Shown piece after piece: positions 18,209 to 27,299 of a stretch of DNA of 64,000 nt (within the stretch, counting starts at the first letter, position 1; every line of letters begins with the position of its first letter). Origin of the DNA: Arenibacter latericius DSM 15913. GTDB taxonomy: Bacteria; Bacteroidota; Bacteroidia; Flavobacteriales; Flavobacteriaceae. The notes beneath the pieces are model-generated. The model was given only the letters and a program-made list of their open reading frames with translations. It made no database searches and was not told the origin of the DNA. The translations under genes and the position numbers were made by a program. The stretch spans positions 17,855 through 81,854 of the forward strand of contig NZ_KE384287.1 in the NCBI RefSeq assembly GCF_000424985.1, read 5' to 3'.

Positions 18209-19513
18209 TTAAAAAATACTGGGATAATCTGCAGGTGTCAATGGGCCGTAAGACTCCCACCAATAACTCGCATTTACCCTCCTCATGGCGTATAAGGCTT
18301 TTCCATCAGTCCTAATATTGATCATTCCATGAAGAATCTTTTTAAAAATGCGTGCTTTCTTTAAATCTGTGGGTCTAATAACACTTCTAGGTATAACGTT
18401 TGTAATATCAATTTCGTTAGCATCTACAAAGGTAGCAGCAATTTCCGTTGAGAAGACTAAAGGATTTTTAGAGCGGGATGCTAGGCCTACAGCACCGATA
18501 AAATTTGCTCGGGGATGTCCATGATCGGGTGAGTCGCCAGATGAAATTATAGATATTTGAGGACGTACAGCTTCTAATAAAGGATAATGAAATTGATGGC
18601 TGCCATGGTGAGGAGATTTAAAGACATGTGCTCTTAATTGTAGCGTAGATTGGGGGTGCTCCATTAGGTATTCACTACCTTCAATATTTATATCTCCAGA
18701 AAATAAAATTTTGATTTCGCCATAAATTAGTCGCAACATAACAGAATGGCCATTAATAGTATGGGAGTGGTTGCCAAACCATTTTAATTGTGTAAAGTTG
18801 TTTGAATCCTTTTCTAATATGGGACCTAGAATTTCTATGTTCACCGTACTATCACCAATATTAAAATTACTGGTCTGGTTACTTACTGCTCTATAAGGAA
18901 TATTTAATCTTCCAATTAATTCTATCCATCTTTTAAAAGTTCGTCTTAAGGGTAAATTGATCAGTTCGGATAATTTATTGTGATAGGTGATTAAATGTTT
19001 TTTGTTAGTACTTAGGTTTCCAGACTTCTCATCCATTCCTAGAAAAAGACCAATTCCATTGTGTATAATTTGGCGAACTTCTATTTTATCGTGTTCTAAA
19101 ATGGGAATTAGTCCTTTGAGATGATCGCTATCGGCATGTGTCAATACCAATAAATCTATTACTAAATTTGGTGCGTTTTCATTGGCTAATTGAAATTTCC
19201 AACTTAAGAATCCTCTAGCCTGACTATTACTGCCGCCATCAATTAGGATTTTCTTTCTTTCAGGTGTAATTATAAAGGCCGCATCTCCTTGCCCCACATC
19301 AATAAAATAAACTTCTAAACTAGCCTGCTCTTTTAGGTGAGCAATTTTAATATATCCTTCATATTTATTTCTATAGATCGCCTTAACTCGTCCATTTATT
19401 ACATTTCCTTCTATGCGAACTTCTTCACCAAAAATAAGTATTTGATTATATGATGCACCTGTTGGGTGCTTATATAATCTGGATGTTTTTTTACTTATAT
19501 ACTGCAAGGACAT
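18209..19513 (-). CDS. ComEC/Rec2-like metallo-beta-lactamase-fold hydrolase with N-terminal SH3-like domain
   Basis: A 434-residue soluble protein. Residues 1-65 look like a bacterial SH3 domain (YKHPTGASYNQILIFGEEVRI, then YEGYIKIAHL). The MBL fold starts at LEVYFIDVGQGDAAFI. The metal-ligand motif T-H-A-D-S-D-H follows, then later GDINIEGSEYL and KSPHHGSHQF. This is the ComEC C-terminal-type hydrolase without the ComEC membrane channel, so a DNA-uptake role is unlikely. Relatives include nucleases and phosphodiesterases found in defence and signalling contexts. There is no signal peptide, so it is probably cytoplasmic. It is the last gene of a minus-strand cluster that starts with an M6 metalloprotease, with a 309-base gap separating it from the proline-rich gene. 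Confidence 0.8.
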   Translation of the reverse strand: MSLQYISKKTSRLYKHPTGASYNQILIFGEEVRIEGNVINGRVKAIYRNKYEGYIKIAHLKEQASLEVYFIDVGQGDAAFIITPERKKILIDGGSNSQARGFLSWKFQLANENAPNLVIDLLVLTHADSDHLKGLIPILEHDKIEVRQIIHNGIGLFLGMDEKSGNLSTNKKHLITYHNKLSELINLPLRRTFKRWIELIGRLNIPYRAVSNQTSNFNIGDSTVNIEILGPILEKDSNNFTQLKWFGNHSHTINGHSVMLRLIYGEIKILFSGDINIEGSEYLMEHPQSTLQLRAHVFKSPHHGSHQFHYPLLEAVRPQISIISSGDSPDHGHPRANFIGAVGLASRSKNPLVFSTEIAATFVDANEIDITNVIPRSVIRPTDLKKARIFKKILHGMINIRTDGKALYAMRRVNASYWWESYGPLTPADYPSIF

Positions 19514-19822
19514 AGCTACTTTTTATTACTAAGTTTTTTACGTACTACGTAAATGAGCTTGTGTAAATCACTACTATTTTAGTGGAACACAGGTGGAGTT
19601 ATTGGCAACTTTTACTGTCGGAATAGAGTTTGTAAATGGATTGATTATGAAAATAACGAAACTCGAAGTCGGCCCTAGCCTATCCTGAAATACAATTCAA
19701 ATTAAGGCTTGCTGCCCACCTCGATGTAGTTTTTAGGATTACTGCCATTCTTCTTTATTCAACTCCTTATAAAGATTTTAGTAGCAATCACCTTCTATTT
19801 TATTGGTAATTAACCATTAGTT
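19514..19822. other. Intergenic region inside the M6/MBL cassette
   Basis: 309 bases with no gene, clear promoter match or terminator that I can recognise on either strand. It might hold a decayed gene, but no residual protein similarity was seen. Confidence 0.3.
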
Positions 19823-20320
19823 TTAAGGTTTTGGTGTTTTTTTAGAACGTTTGGTCGCTGTTTTGGTTGGGGCAGGTGGCGGATCAATCTCTTTTTCTGT
19901 TTGGTCTCCGTCAATACTTTTACTTATTGATTCTGGCATTGGAGGTGGAGACGTAATAGTCTGTAAGGACTGCCCATCATTTATTATGCCTTCCGAACTA
20001 GGTAAGGGTGGAGGTGACATTTCATCTGCCGATGGAAAACTATCCGATGTTCCTGGCTCCGACATTGGCGGAGCTGGCGGAATATCTGATGAAAAGGATT
20101 CCCCCTCCATTTGGTTGTTCTCCATCGGAATAGGAGGTGGAGATATTGCTTCAGAGCTATTAGTTAGGTTATTAACCTCCTGACTATCATCAGGCGAAGG
20201 TGGTGGATTATTGCCCATAGAAGAGTCAGGGTTTTTATTCAAAGTCGATAAGGACTTGCCTGTAAGTGAGTTGAGTCCTTCTAAGGAATCCGAAGAAAAC
20301 GATACTTTAAAAATTGTCAT
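19823..20320 (-). CDS. Proline-rich, low-complexity protein
   Basis: A 165-residue protein if started at the ATG at 20320 (MTIFKVSFSSDSLEGLNSL). An upstream ATG at 20416 would overlap the preceding gene and is not favoured. After a short N-terminal segment of about 30 residues, the chain is Ser/Pro/Glu-rich with six spaced proline clusters (NPPPSP, PPPIPM, PPAPPM, PPPLPS, PPPMPE, PPPAPT). The tail is basic (KRSKKTPKP). There is no signal peptide or membrane segment. Such clusters resemble ligands for SH3-like or WW-like domains, and the next gene encodes an SH3-like domain; that link is speculation. No family is recognised. Confidence 0.65.
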   Translation of the reverse strand: MTIFKVSFSSDSLEGLNSLTGKSLSTLNKNPDSSMGNNPPPSPDDSQEVNNLTNSSEAISPPPIPMENNQMEGESFSSDIPPAPPMSEPGTSDSFPSADEMSPPPLPSSEGIINDGQSLQTITSPPPMPESISKSIDGDQTEKEIDPPPAPTKTATKRSKKTPKP

Positions 20321-20348
20321 AGTTATTTTTTTTATGATTAAACGATCT

Positions 20349-20579
20349 CTACGACATGTAAACCGCCGTGATTTTATTGGAGTCAATCTTAACATTGACC
20401 TTATGGTCATTGGCATTTGCTGCAGTTAAAATCCCGAGTACATTTGTTACTCCATCTGTTGATGATGGGGATATACTTAACCAGCCCGTATGAGAAGGAA
20501 TGTCACTTATTATAGCATGACATGTTTTAGAGTTAACATACGATGATACATACTTTACTTTTTTACCGTAATACCACAT
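20349..20579 (-). CDS. Free-standing copy of the M6 protease C-terminal domain
   Basis: A 76-residue protein clearly homologous to the last ~75 residues of the adjacent M6 protease. Both have (W)xYGKKV.Y at the start, a C/WAHAII.D segment, STDG(V/I)TNVL, a KVNV strand, and end in the same residues VYMS. The repeated STDGxTNVLxIL-A pattern suggests a small beta-rich binding module. There is no signal peptide. It lies between the protease gene (73 bases upstream) and the proline-rich gene (28 bases downstream). It could be an inhibitor, a competitor for the protease's binding partner, or a decoy; this is inference. Confidence 0.75.
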   Translation of the reverse strand: MWYYGKKVKYVSSYVNSKTCHAIISDIPSHTGWLSISPSSTDGVTNVLGILTAANANDHKVNVKIDSNKITAVYMS

Positions 20580-20652
20580 AATATTTGATTTTAAATGTTA
20601 ATAATTAGATTTAAATCTTTTGTTTTAGGGGAGTGTTGCTGTTATAATTATT

Positions 20653-22386
20653 CTAGGACATATAAACCCCGTAGATCATTCCATCTGTTCCGAAATACAC
20701 ATTAACCTTTTTATCTTTGGTTACTGCTGCGTTGAGGATGGTTAAAACATTAGTAATCCCATCGGTAGAAGTTGGAGCAATTCTTCTCCAACCAGAGAAG
20801 TCTTCAATAATGGCATGTGCCCATTTAGTTCCAGAACTTCCACTAGTGTAGCTAACTTTCTTCCCATAGATCCAACCTGCAACCCCAAGTACTTTAAAGG
20901 TCATAATGGACCCTGAACTGGAAATGTCGGAGATGTTAAGGTTAGAGTTGGTGCCATCCCACCATTTACTATTAGGACTTGTTGTGTCTGAGAATTTAGT
21001 GTTTCCTGGTGCGCTGAAAAGATCTCCAACATTACCTATATTAACTTTTTTCTCTAGGTCAAAATTATTATCTGCTTGCTCAATAGAGCATTCATAATGA
21101 AGAGCTGAGGTCATTTGCTCGTTCTGATTGCTGCCTTTTTCATCTATATGCCAAATAGCTAGGCCAGAATCTGGTAGAAAAGCATCTCTACCTGTCTTTT
21201 GTCTATTCTCGATGATGAAATATTCGTCTGCATTCTTGAGATGTATATAAAACTCATTGTTCGCTGCGTTAAGACTTGCGGTGATACCAGATGTTATTGT
21301 TTTTAGGCTAGTAGCCCATCCCGCTTCATTTTTTAAATAGGCCCCAACTTGTACTGGGTTTCTATCATCTCCTCCATAACACATAAGACAATAATTACCG
21401 ACACCTCTAGATTCCCCACCGTAATCATACAAATCAGGAAAACTACATATCATATGACCATTTTCGTGACAAAAAGTTCTTAAGGTTAGGGAACTTCCCA
21501 TGTTTGTTATTTGATAATCGGAAAACTTCTTACCACCTCCCGCATTGTAAGGAGCACCTAAAGACCATTGATGTGGCCAAAGACCTTCACTCCAATTATT
21601 TACCCGCGGTCCCGCATAGAATACATTTAAAGCGTATATATAACCACCACTGTCTGAGGTTAATTGACCGAAGTTAAGGCCTTGTGACTTAAAATGATTT
21701 AACGCTTCAGTGATTAATTGCCTAGCCCTTGTACCATAGGTAACATTGGGGTCGGTATAGTAAGATCTGTTGTGGGAAGCAGTGTAGTATTGTGTTACCA
21801 CATTGGTGTAGGTAAGTTTTCCACGAGAATTATCGAAGAAATAATCTTTGACCGAACCATTATTCCCGAAGCCGGAATAGCCAGATTGATTGCAAAAATT
21901 ATTTACTTCTTGCCTGCTAATAGTTTGAGGGACATCGGGAAACTCAATAAGAATGCACAAACCAATATAGTTTCCTACAGTAGGAGCAGCAAAAGCGGCT
22001 GCTTCTAATGCCCCATCTGCACGTAGTTGGGAAATAGCAATTTTTTTAGCCTCTCGTCTAACTTTCCATCTTGGGGTTGTTCCTTGTGCCATTAATGCAC
22101 TTTCGGCAGACTGTTTTGCGCTCTCTTTTGGTAAGCTAATATGTTTTTCTAACCCTAATTCATTAGGATTTACCTCTCCTACATTATTTTTCAAGGGTAA
22201 CAATTTACTATTATCATCAGAAAGTTGGGCATACTTGTAAAATCCTGATTCAGGGTCTTGTATCACTGTATAGCCATCTTCAGTTTCGAATCTTGCGTGG
22301 AATTGATTCCCCGAACCTACAACCTCAATAGTGCTTCCGTCTGGATTTGTAAACGTAAATTTTTCATTAATAAATGGTGCTGGCAT
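20653..22386 (-). CDS. M6-family metalloprotease without signal peptide
   Basis: A 577-residue protease of the immune-inhibitor-A/M6 type. The zinc-binding motif is HENGH (residues 307-311), followed by FPDLYDYGG and GVGNYCLMCYGGD. The N-terminal region (FTFTNPDGSTIEVVGSGNQF, then DGYTVIQDPESGFYKYA) is the propeptide-like part common in this family. The C terminus (about 504-577) is a separate domain duplicated as the next gene. Relatives are usually secreted, but here translation begins directly at MPAPFINEKF with no hydrophobic signal. It is either intracellular or exported by another route. There is no T9SS sorting domain. It heads a minus-strand cluster with a small domain protein, a proline-rich protein and an MBL hydrolase. 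Confidence 0.85.
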   Translation of the reverse strand: MPAPFINEKFTFTNPDGSTIEVVGSGNQFHARFETEDGYTVIQDPESGFYKYAQLSDDNSKLLPLKNNVGEVNPNELGLEKHISLPKESAKQSAESALMAQGTTPRWKVRREAKKIAISQLRADGALEAAAFAAPTVGNYIGLCILIEFPDVPQTISRQEVNNFCNQSGYSGFGNNGSVKDYFFDNSRGKLTYTNVVTQYYTASHNRSYYTDPNVTYGTRARQLITEALNHFKSQGLNFGQLTSDSGGYIYALNVFYAGPRVNNWSEGLWPHQWSLGAPYNAGGGKKFSDYQITNMGSSLTLRTFCHENGHMICSFPDLYDYGGESRGVGNYCLMCYGGDDRNPVQVGAYLKNEAGWATSLKTITSGITASLNAANNEFYIHLKNADEYFIIENRQKTGRDAFLPDSGLAIWHIDEKGSNQNEQMTSALHYECSIEQADNNFDLEKKVNIGNVGDLFSAPGNTKFSDTTSPNSKWWDGTNSNLNISDISSSGSIMTFKVLGVAGWIYGKKVSYTSGSSGTKWAHAIIEDFSGWRRIAPTSTDGITNVLTILNAAVTKDKKVNVYFGTDGMIYGVYMS

Positions 22387-22726
22387 CGTTTTAGATTTTT
22401 AGATTAAACAAATATTTGATAAAAAGTAGCGGTTTAGAATATGGAAATATTCTAGGTTGAACCTTTTAATAATTCATTTTTACTGGGGAGAATGGGAGGT
22501 GTAGAGGGAAGTAACACTTTTAGAAAGTCAAATTGATTAGACGGAAAGGGAGGAGTCGATATCTTCCTGTAAAAAACAATTTATTACTTATTTAAAGATA
22601 AGAAGTAGATGGGGAATTATAATATGGCATTGTATAGATTGACGTGAAAACCGTATGGTTTGTAAGAAAAAGCCAGCTCTACGGGTAAGTATAACCAAAT
22701 GTAGTAGATGTTGCTATAGGATAAGA

Positions 22727-23482
22727 TTAACTCGTAATACCATCAAAAATCTTAGCGATCATTGCTTTCTTAGAATTGCTTAGTGGTATTTTTTGGTTGT
22801 TGGTCATTTGGATATAGCCTCCATCATTGCGGATATATTTTTGCATATAACTAGGGTTAATTAAATAGGATTGATGTACCCTAATAAACATAAAACGTTT
22901 TAAAGAGTTTTCCACATCTTTTAATGTTCTGCTAATAAACAATTTCTCTCCATTTTTTAAAAATATAGAAGTGTAGTTGTTTTGACTCTGACAATAAAGG
23001 ATGTCTTTTATTTCAACAAATTCTAGCCCATCACTTACTGGAATAGCTATTTTGTTTTTTAAGATGTTTTCTTTCTTGAGGTGATCTAGTAAATTGGAAA
23101 TCTCCACGGAGGATTCATCTTCAGAATGGGATTGTTCTAGCCAATGGCGGATAGCTTCCTCTAGTTCATCCTCGTCTATAGGTTTTAAGAGGTAATTAAT
23201 AGCTTGAGCTTTAAATGCTTGTATGGCGTATTGACTATATGCGGTGGTAAAAATAACATCGAACGGAAGACCATTGAACTGTTCCAGAAATTCAAAACCA
23301 TTCATTTCTGGCATTTCAACATCTAAAAAAAGAAGGTCAATTTCCAATCTTTTTAAAGGCGTTAATGCCTCAGTGGGATTGGTGCTTTTGTAAACTACCT
23401 TAAATTCTGGGAATAAATGACGAATGTGAAACAACAAGCTTTCTACGCAATGCAATTCGTCGTCCAGTATTGCAATCTTCAT
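22727..23482 (-). CDS. LytTR-family response regulator
   Basis: A 251-residue regulator: REC domain (residues 1-120) with acidic pocket ILDDE and phospho-acceptor Asp54 in LFLDVEMPEM, switch Thr/Lys in TTAYS and LLKPID, then a LytTR DNA-binding domain (about 145-250, including the VEIKDILYCQSQNNYTSIF strand and HQSYLINP). It pairs with the histidine kinase that ends 17 bases upstream. The pair corresponds to the LytS/LytR (AlgZ/AlgR) type. The likely targets are unknown. Confidence 0.93.
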   Translation of the reverse strand: MKIAILDDELHCVESLLFHIRHLFPEFKVVYKSTNPTEALTPLKRLEIDLLFLDVEMPEMNGFEFLEQFNGLPFDVIFTTAYSQYAIQAFKAQAINYLLKPIDEDELEEAIRHWLEQSHSEDESSVEISNLLDHLKKENILKNKIAIPVSDGLEFVEIKDILYCQSQNNYTSIFLKNGEKLFISRTLKDVENSLKRFMFIRVHQSYLINPSYMQKYIRNDGGYIQMTNNQKIPLSNSKKAMIAKIFDGITS

Positions 23483-23499
23483 TTCCCTAATCTTTGTTT

Positions 23500-25542
23500 T
23501 TATTTAATACGTATAACAACACAAGTACCTAAGGCTTCTCCTTTACTTCCTTTTTTATCAATGATTTTATATTCTAGGGACTTGTCGTAACTCTTGTTGA
23601 ATAGTTTGATTCGTTCATTTGTAATTTCGGTTCCCCTGCTTTTATGAGCTTCGAATGGAGATGCTTTTTTTTCTTGACGACCCTGTCCATTATCATCAAT
23701 ATAAATTTCTACTTTGCCGTTATTTTTTTTAACGGATATCGCAACGCATTTGGTTTCTTTTTTGCTTGGAAGAAGTCCATGCCAAATAGCGTTTTCTACA
23801 AAAGGTTGCAATATCATAGTAGGAATATATACTTTATTTGCTTCATTGTCAATTGTATTGGTAATAGTATAGGTGAAATCACTATTAAATCGGTTCTTCT
23901 CCAATTCAAGATAAAAAGAAATGAGTTCTAGTTCCTCTAAAATGCTATGCATGGGTTTGTTGGAAGTCTCTAAAACCATACGTGTAAACCTAGAGAATTT
24001 CACTAGGTATTTAATGGCTTTACGGGTGTCATTTTGTTGAATTAGGAATTTAATGGAGTTAAGGCAATTGAATAGAAAATGCGGGTTTAATTTCATCTGG
24101 TTTGCCAGGATTTCTGCTTCCAATAAATTCCTTTTATATTCTGCCTCTACCTTATCTTTTTCCTGTTGGTGAATTATAGATTGGGATTTTTTTTTGTTTT
24201 TACTATTTCGGTACTGTAGGAGTATTATAATTGCAAGCGTTAAGAAAACAGCGGCCAATAGAAATATAATAATACCTCTATTTTTAATGGCTGCTTTATG
24301 ATTGTCTATCTGGTTTTGTTGATAGGACTGTTCTTTTTTTAGCAGGCCAATTTCTGCTTCTTTTTTCTCTAAGTCAAACTGGTTAACAATAGTGGCAATT
24401 TGCACTTCTTGGGAGGCAAGGTTAATACTGTCTTTATAATCTCTTGCTTTTTTGTAATAGGCTAAGGCCTCGGAATAGTTGGCTGTTTCTTCGTATATAG
24501 TAGAAATTATTTCGGAAATATTAACGATTAACACCTTGTTATTCAATTGTTCAGATCTGTTTAGGGCATCGGTTAAACGCTTTAAGCTTAAAGGGTGGTT
24601 CTTCTGCTTAAAGGCTACTTGCCCTAAATTGTACAAGGTTAATGCCTGTCTGTGTTTGTCTCCAATTCCCTTAAACATTTGAAAGGCTTTTAAAAAGTAA
24701 TCTTCCGATAGGGATAGGTTGTTGTTTTCTATTAAATAGCTTTCTCCAAATGCCTTTAAGGTAATGGCTTGGCCGTAGGTGTCATTTAGCTCTTGATTGA
24801 GTTTGTAGAGTTCATTTAAATATGAGCGTGCGGTTTCGTGCTGGAGTAGTTTGTCGTAGTATCCACTAATTGTTAGGTAGTTCATGGCTAGTCCCAAGCG
24901 GTTATCTGCTTGTTTTGCAACGTTTAGTGCGCGTTGTAAATAGTTTAAACCCTCCTCTTGCCTATGAGGTATAGACATAAAAGTATTTCCTAGACCATTA
25001 CATGCTATTTCTATATTTAGTAGGCTATTTTCTGCTTCTGCTATTTGTAGGGCCTTCATGTAGTAGTTTACTGCTAATTCATAATCTGCACTATATCTAC
25101 CAGCCACTCCGGCGTTATTAGCAAATATCATTTTGTCTAAACTGAGGCTATCTTGGTCTTCTATTATTTCAAAAGCTTTTACATGAAGCGGTATAGATAA
25201 TGGATACTGTTGATGATAACGATATAACAGGCCTAAATTATTAAGGGCTCGTGCGTATATAATAGAATTTGGTGCATTTATAGCCTGATCAACAGCCTCT
25301 TTCGCAATTTGGATGTCCTCTTCGCCATGTGATGGTTGTCTATGTAGTTCTCTAGAGATCTTAACTTTTAAATTGATCTGCATAGAGTCGGTGGTAGCCA
25401 ATGAAAGTTCCCGCTTTAGGGTGTCTAGTTTTTTTTGTGCTGTTCCTACGGTAAAAACAAAAAATGGTAAACATGCCAATATCTTAGCGTATTGTTTTAA
25501 AGTGGTAGAAGCTAAAAGTAAGATGCATTTTCTATTCCCCAT
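23500..25542 (-). CDS. TPR-containing LytS-type sensor histidine kinase
   Basis: A 680-residue sensor. It has an N-terminal signal or anchor region (about 15-35), a long periplasmic TPR array (about 45-395), a coiled coil and one membrane segment (IIIFLLAAVFLTLAIIILL, about 425-443). The cytoplasmic His_kinase domain contains NPHFLFNCLNSIK as the H box, and the ATPase carries FVENAIWHG and DDNGQGRQEK. This kinase family (PF06580 type) works with LytTR regulators, and one is encoded directly downstream. The TPR input suggests sensing through protein contacts. Divergent from it lie an outer-membrane protein and a lipoprotein gene. Confidence 0.92.
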   Translation of the reverse strand: MGNRKCILLLASTTLKQYAKILACLPFFVFTVGTAQKKLDTLKRELSLATTDSMQINLKVKISRELHRQPSHGEEDIQIAKEAVDQAINAPNSIIYARALNNLGLLYRYHQQYPLSIPLHVKAFEIIEDQDSLSLDKMIFANNAGVAGRYSADYELAVNYYMKALQIAEAENSLLNIEIACNGLGNTFMSIPHRQEEGLNYLQRALNVAKQADNRLGLAMNYLTISGYYDKLLQHETARSYLNELYKLNQELNDTYGQAITLKAFGESYLIENNNLSLSEDYFLKAFQMFKGIGDKHRQALTLYNLGQVAFKQKNHPLSLKRLTDALNRSEQLNNKVLIVNISEIISTIYEETANYSEALAYYKKARDYKDSINLASQEVQIATIVNQFDLEKKEAEIGLLKKEQSYQQNQIDNHKAAIKNRGIIIFLLAAVFLTLAIIILLQYRNSKNKKKSQSIIHQQEKDKVEAEYKRNLLEAEILANQMKLNPHFLFNCLNSIKFLIQQNDTRKAIKYLVKFSRFTRMVLETSNKPMHSILEELELISFYLELEKNRFNSDFTYTITNTIDNEANKVYIPTMILQPFVENAIWHGLLPSKKETKCVAISVKKNNGKVEIYIDDNGQGRQEKKASPFEAHKSRGTEITNERIKLFNKSYDKSLEYKIIDKKGSKGEALGTCVVIRIK

Positions 25543-26066
25543 AGTATTTCATTGGTGCAGCCTTTGTTGTTTCATCGAGATGCTTTTGTGAAAAAAAACG
25601 GTTCAATCTAATGCTAACATAAGTATTAGATGGTAATTACCCGGTTAGTCATTATTAAAACTTGGTTTGGTTTAACCATATTATTGGCGCTTATTAAACT
25701 AAAACTACTCCGTTTCCAATTAAGAGAGAGGTGTTGGCTATCTTTTATTGGACCCTGCCAGCTATTAAACTCTATAAAGTATTTGATCTGACATTGGCAA
25801 TTTGCTGTGCAGTATATCGGTAATATTAGTTCAAATAACGATACCCGGCTAGGCTGACTTATTAAATCGTGGTTTTGAGTGAGAATTTAAGGGTTTTTGG
25901 TGAGATTTTCGATAAAATCTAAATTCTAACTCAGGATGTAGTTTTGCTTATCCGTATAGTAGGTTTACTAATCCACTCTTGTAAATAGTGTTTATTAGTA
26001 ATTGATTTGGAGTGAATTAACGATTGAGCACACAAAGAATTTAGTTATTAATTAAATCATGAAATT
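25543..26066. other. Divergent regulatory region with a nested inverted repeat
   Basis: 524 bases between the kinase (minus) and the barrel protein (plus), with no gene. It contains a nested hairpin: outer arms TGAGTGAGAATTT (25876-25888) and AAATTCTAACTCA (25921-25933) with one mismatch, and an inner stem AGATTTT-CGAT-AAAATCT (25903-25920). This could be an operator, an attenuator or part of a leader RNA. Confidence 0.45.
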
Positions 26067-26588
26067 ATGAAAAAACAGATTTTATTTGCGGTTTTCTCCT
26101 TCTTTTTTGGATACGTTGCGTTTGCACAAGACGGATTTCACAAAATAGGAGTAGGAGCAGAAATTGGTTTGCCTGTGGGCGACTTTAGTGAAGCGTATAA
26201 TATGGGATTTGGTGCAACAGGAAAGATCTATTACGGTCTTAATGAGAATGCGAATATTACAGGAACCCTAGGATATATTCATTTCGGATTGGATGGAGGC
26301 TCTGATGTGAACGGACATTTGGGTATGATTCCAATAATGTTTGGATATAACCATGATTTTGACGGATTTTATGTTGAGCCTCAAGTAGGCTTAGTGGCTA
26401 TAAATTCTAAAGTTAATATGTCTAATACTGGATTTGGCAATTTCGGAGGGAGTAGTTCCTCTACAGAAGTGAGTTTATCTATAGGAGGTGGATATAATAT
26501 GGAAGACTGGGATTTTGGTGTAAGATACCAAATTGTTAACAATGCTAACTTTTTGGGCTTACGGGTAGCATATAATTTTCCATTATAA
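26067..26588 (+). CDS. Small outer-membrane beta-barrel protein
   Basis: A 173-residue protein with a clear signal peptide (KQILFAVFSFFFGYVAFAQ) and alternating amphipathic beta-strands (KIGVGAEIGLPVGDF, GATGKIYYGLNENANITGTLGY, FYVEPQVGLVAINS, GVRYQIVN) ending in a strand closing with Phe-Pro-Leu. It resembles the OmpX/PorT-like small barrels of Bacteroidota. It is followed 17 bases later by a lipoprotein gene and faces a TPR kinase/LytTR pair. Ligand or function is unknown. Confidence 0.8.
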   Translation: MKKQILFAVFSFFFGYVAFAQDGFHKIGVGAEIGLPVGDFSEAYNMGFGATGKIYYGLNENANITGTLGYIHFGLDGGSDVNGHLGMIPIMFGYNHDFDGFYVEPQVGLVAINSKVNMSNTGFGNFGGSSSSTEVSLSIGGGYNMEDWDFGVRYQIVNNANFLGLRVAYNFPL

Positions 26589-26605
26589 AATTTAAAAAAT
26601 AATTT

Positions 26606-27265
26606 ATGAGAGTTTTTAATAAAGCAGCTGGTTTAATTCTAATAGCCTTTACTCTACTTTTAACTATAGCTTGTTCTAAGGATGATTCGAATGACGAAAT
26701 AGAATGGTCTAACGATAGTTTTATAAGCATGAAAATTAATGGTGTAGAATGGAAGAGTGATTTGGGGTCAGTGATGACCATTAGAGATGTGGATGATGAG
26801 GAATACGATAATTTTTTTGCAGTTTCGCTTACGGGAGTAAAAGGAGAAGTTAATGAAAATCCATCATCTGATAGTGAGTCGGAGTCCATTAATATTGCTA
26901 TTTATTTACCTGAGTCTAAGTTTAAAAATCCTAAAGGCACCTATGTAGCAGGGGATTATGATATTGAAAGTCCTAAGGGGGCAAGTATTATTACATTCGG
27001 TAAAGACCAAGAGGGCTCTCTTGGTGACTTTGGATTGTTTTATTCTATAGATCCTAACAACCCTGAAAAAATCATGGGAGAAGTAAAGGTTAATGATTTT
27101 AAAATAGGAAATCAGACCTTGTTAGGTGAAGGGTATACTCATCTTTCCGGAACTTTTAAAGGAGAGCTTTACCAAATCAATCAGAATGAAAATGAATCTC
27201 CTGTTAAATTGACGATAACAGATGGAAAATTTAACCTCCGTCCAACATCCTTGTTTGGGATGTAG
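26606..27265 (+). CDS. Lipoprotein, DUF6252-like
   Basis: A 219-residue predicted lipoprotein with lipobox LLTIAC-SKDD. The mature protein starts with an acidic linker, then SMKINGVEWKSD, a pattern I associate with the DUF6252-like lipoproteins of Flavobacteriia, and has a beta-rich body (PKGTYVAGDYDI, LSGTFKGELY). It is probably co-transcribed with the barrel protein upstream. A strong terminator follows at 27300. The function is unknown. Confidence 0.7.
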   Translation: MRVFNKAAGLILIAFTLLLTIACSKDDSNDEIEWSNDSFISMKINGVEWKSDLGSVMTIRDVDDEEYDNFFAVSLTGVKGEVNENPSSDSESESINIAIYLPESKFKNPKGTYVAGDYDIESPKGASIITFGKDQEGSLGDFGLFYSIDPNNPEKIMGEVKVNDFKIGNQTLLGEGYTHLSGTFKGELYQINQNENESPVKLTITDGKFNLRPTSLFGM

Positions 27266-27299
27266 TAAAAACAATTTTTAGTTAGTTGTTGGTTAATTA

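Noticed and set aside
20321-20416. N-terminal extension of the proline-rich protein
   Set aside because: It would overlap the preceding gene in another frame and has a basic out-of-frame character; the ATG at 20320 gives sensible spacing.
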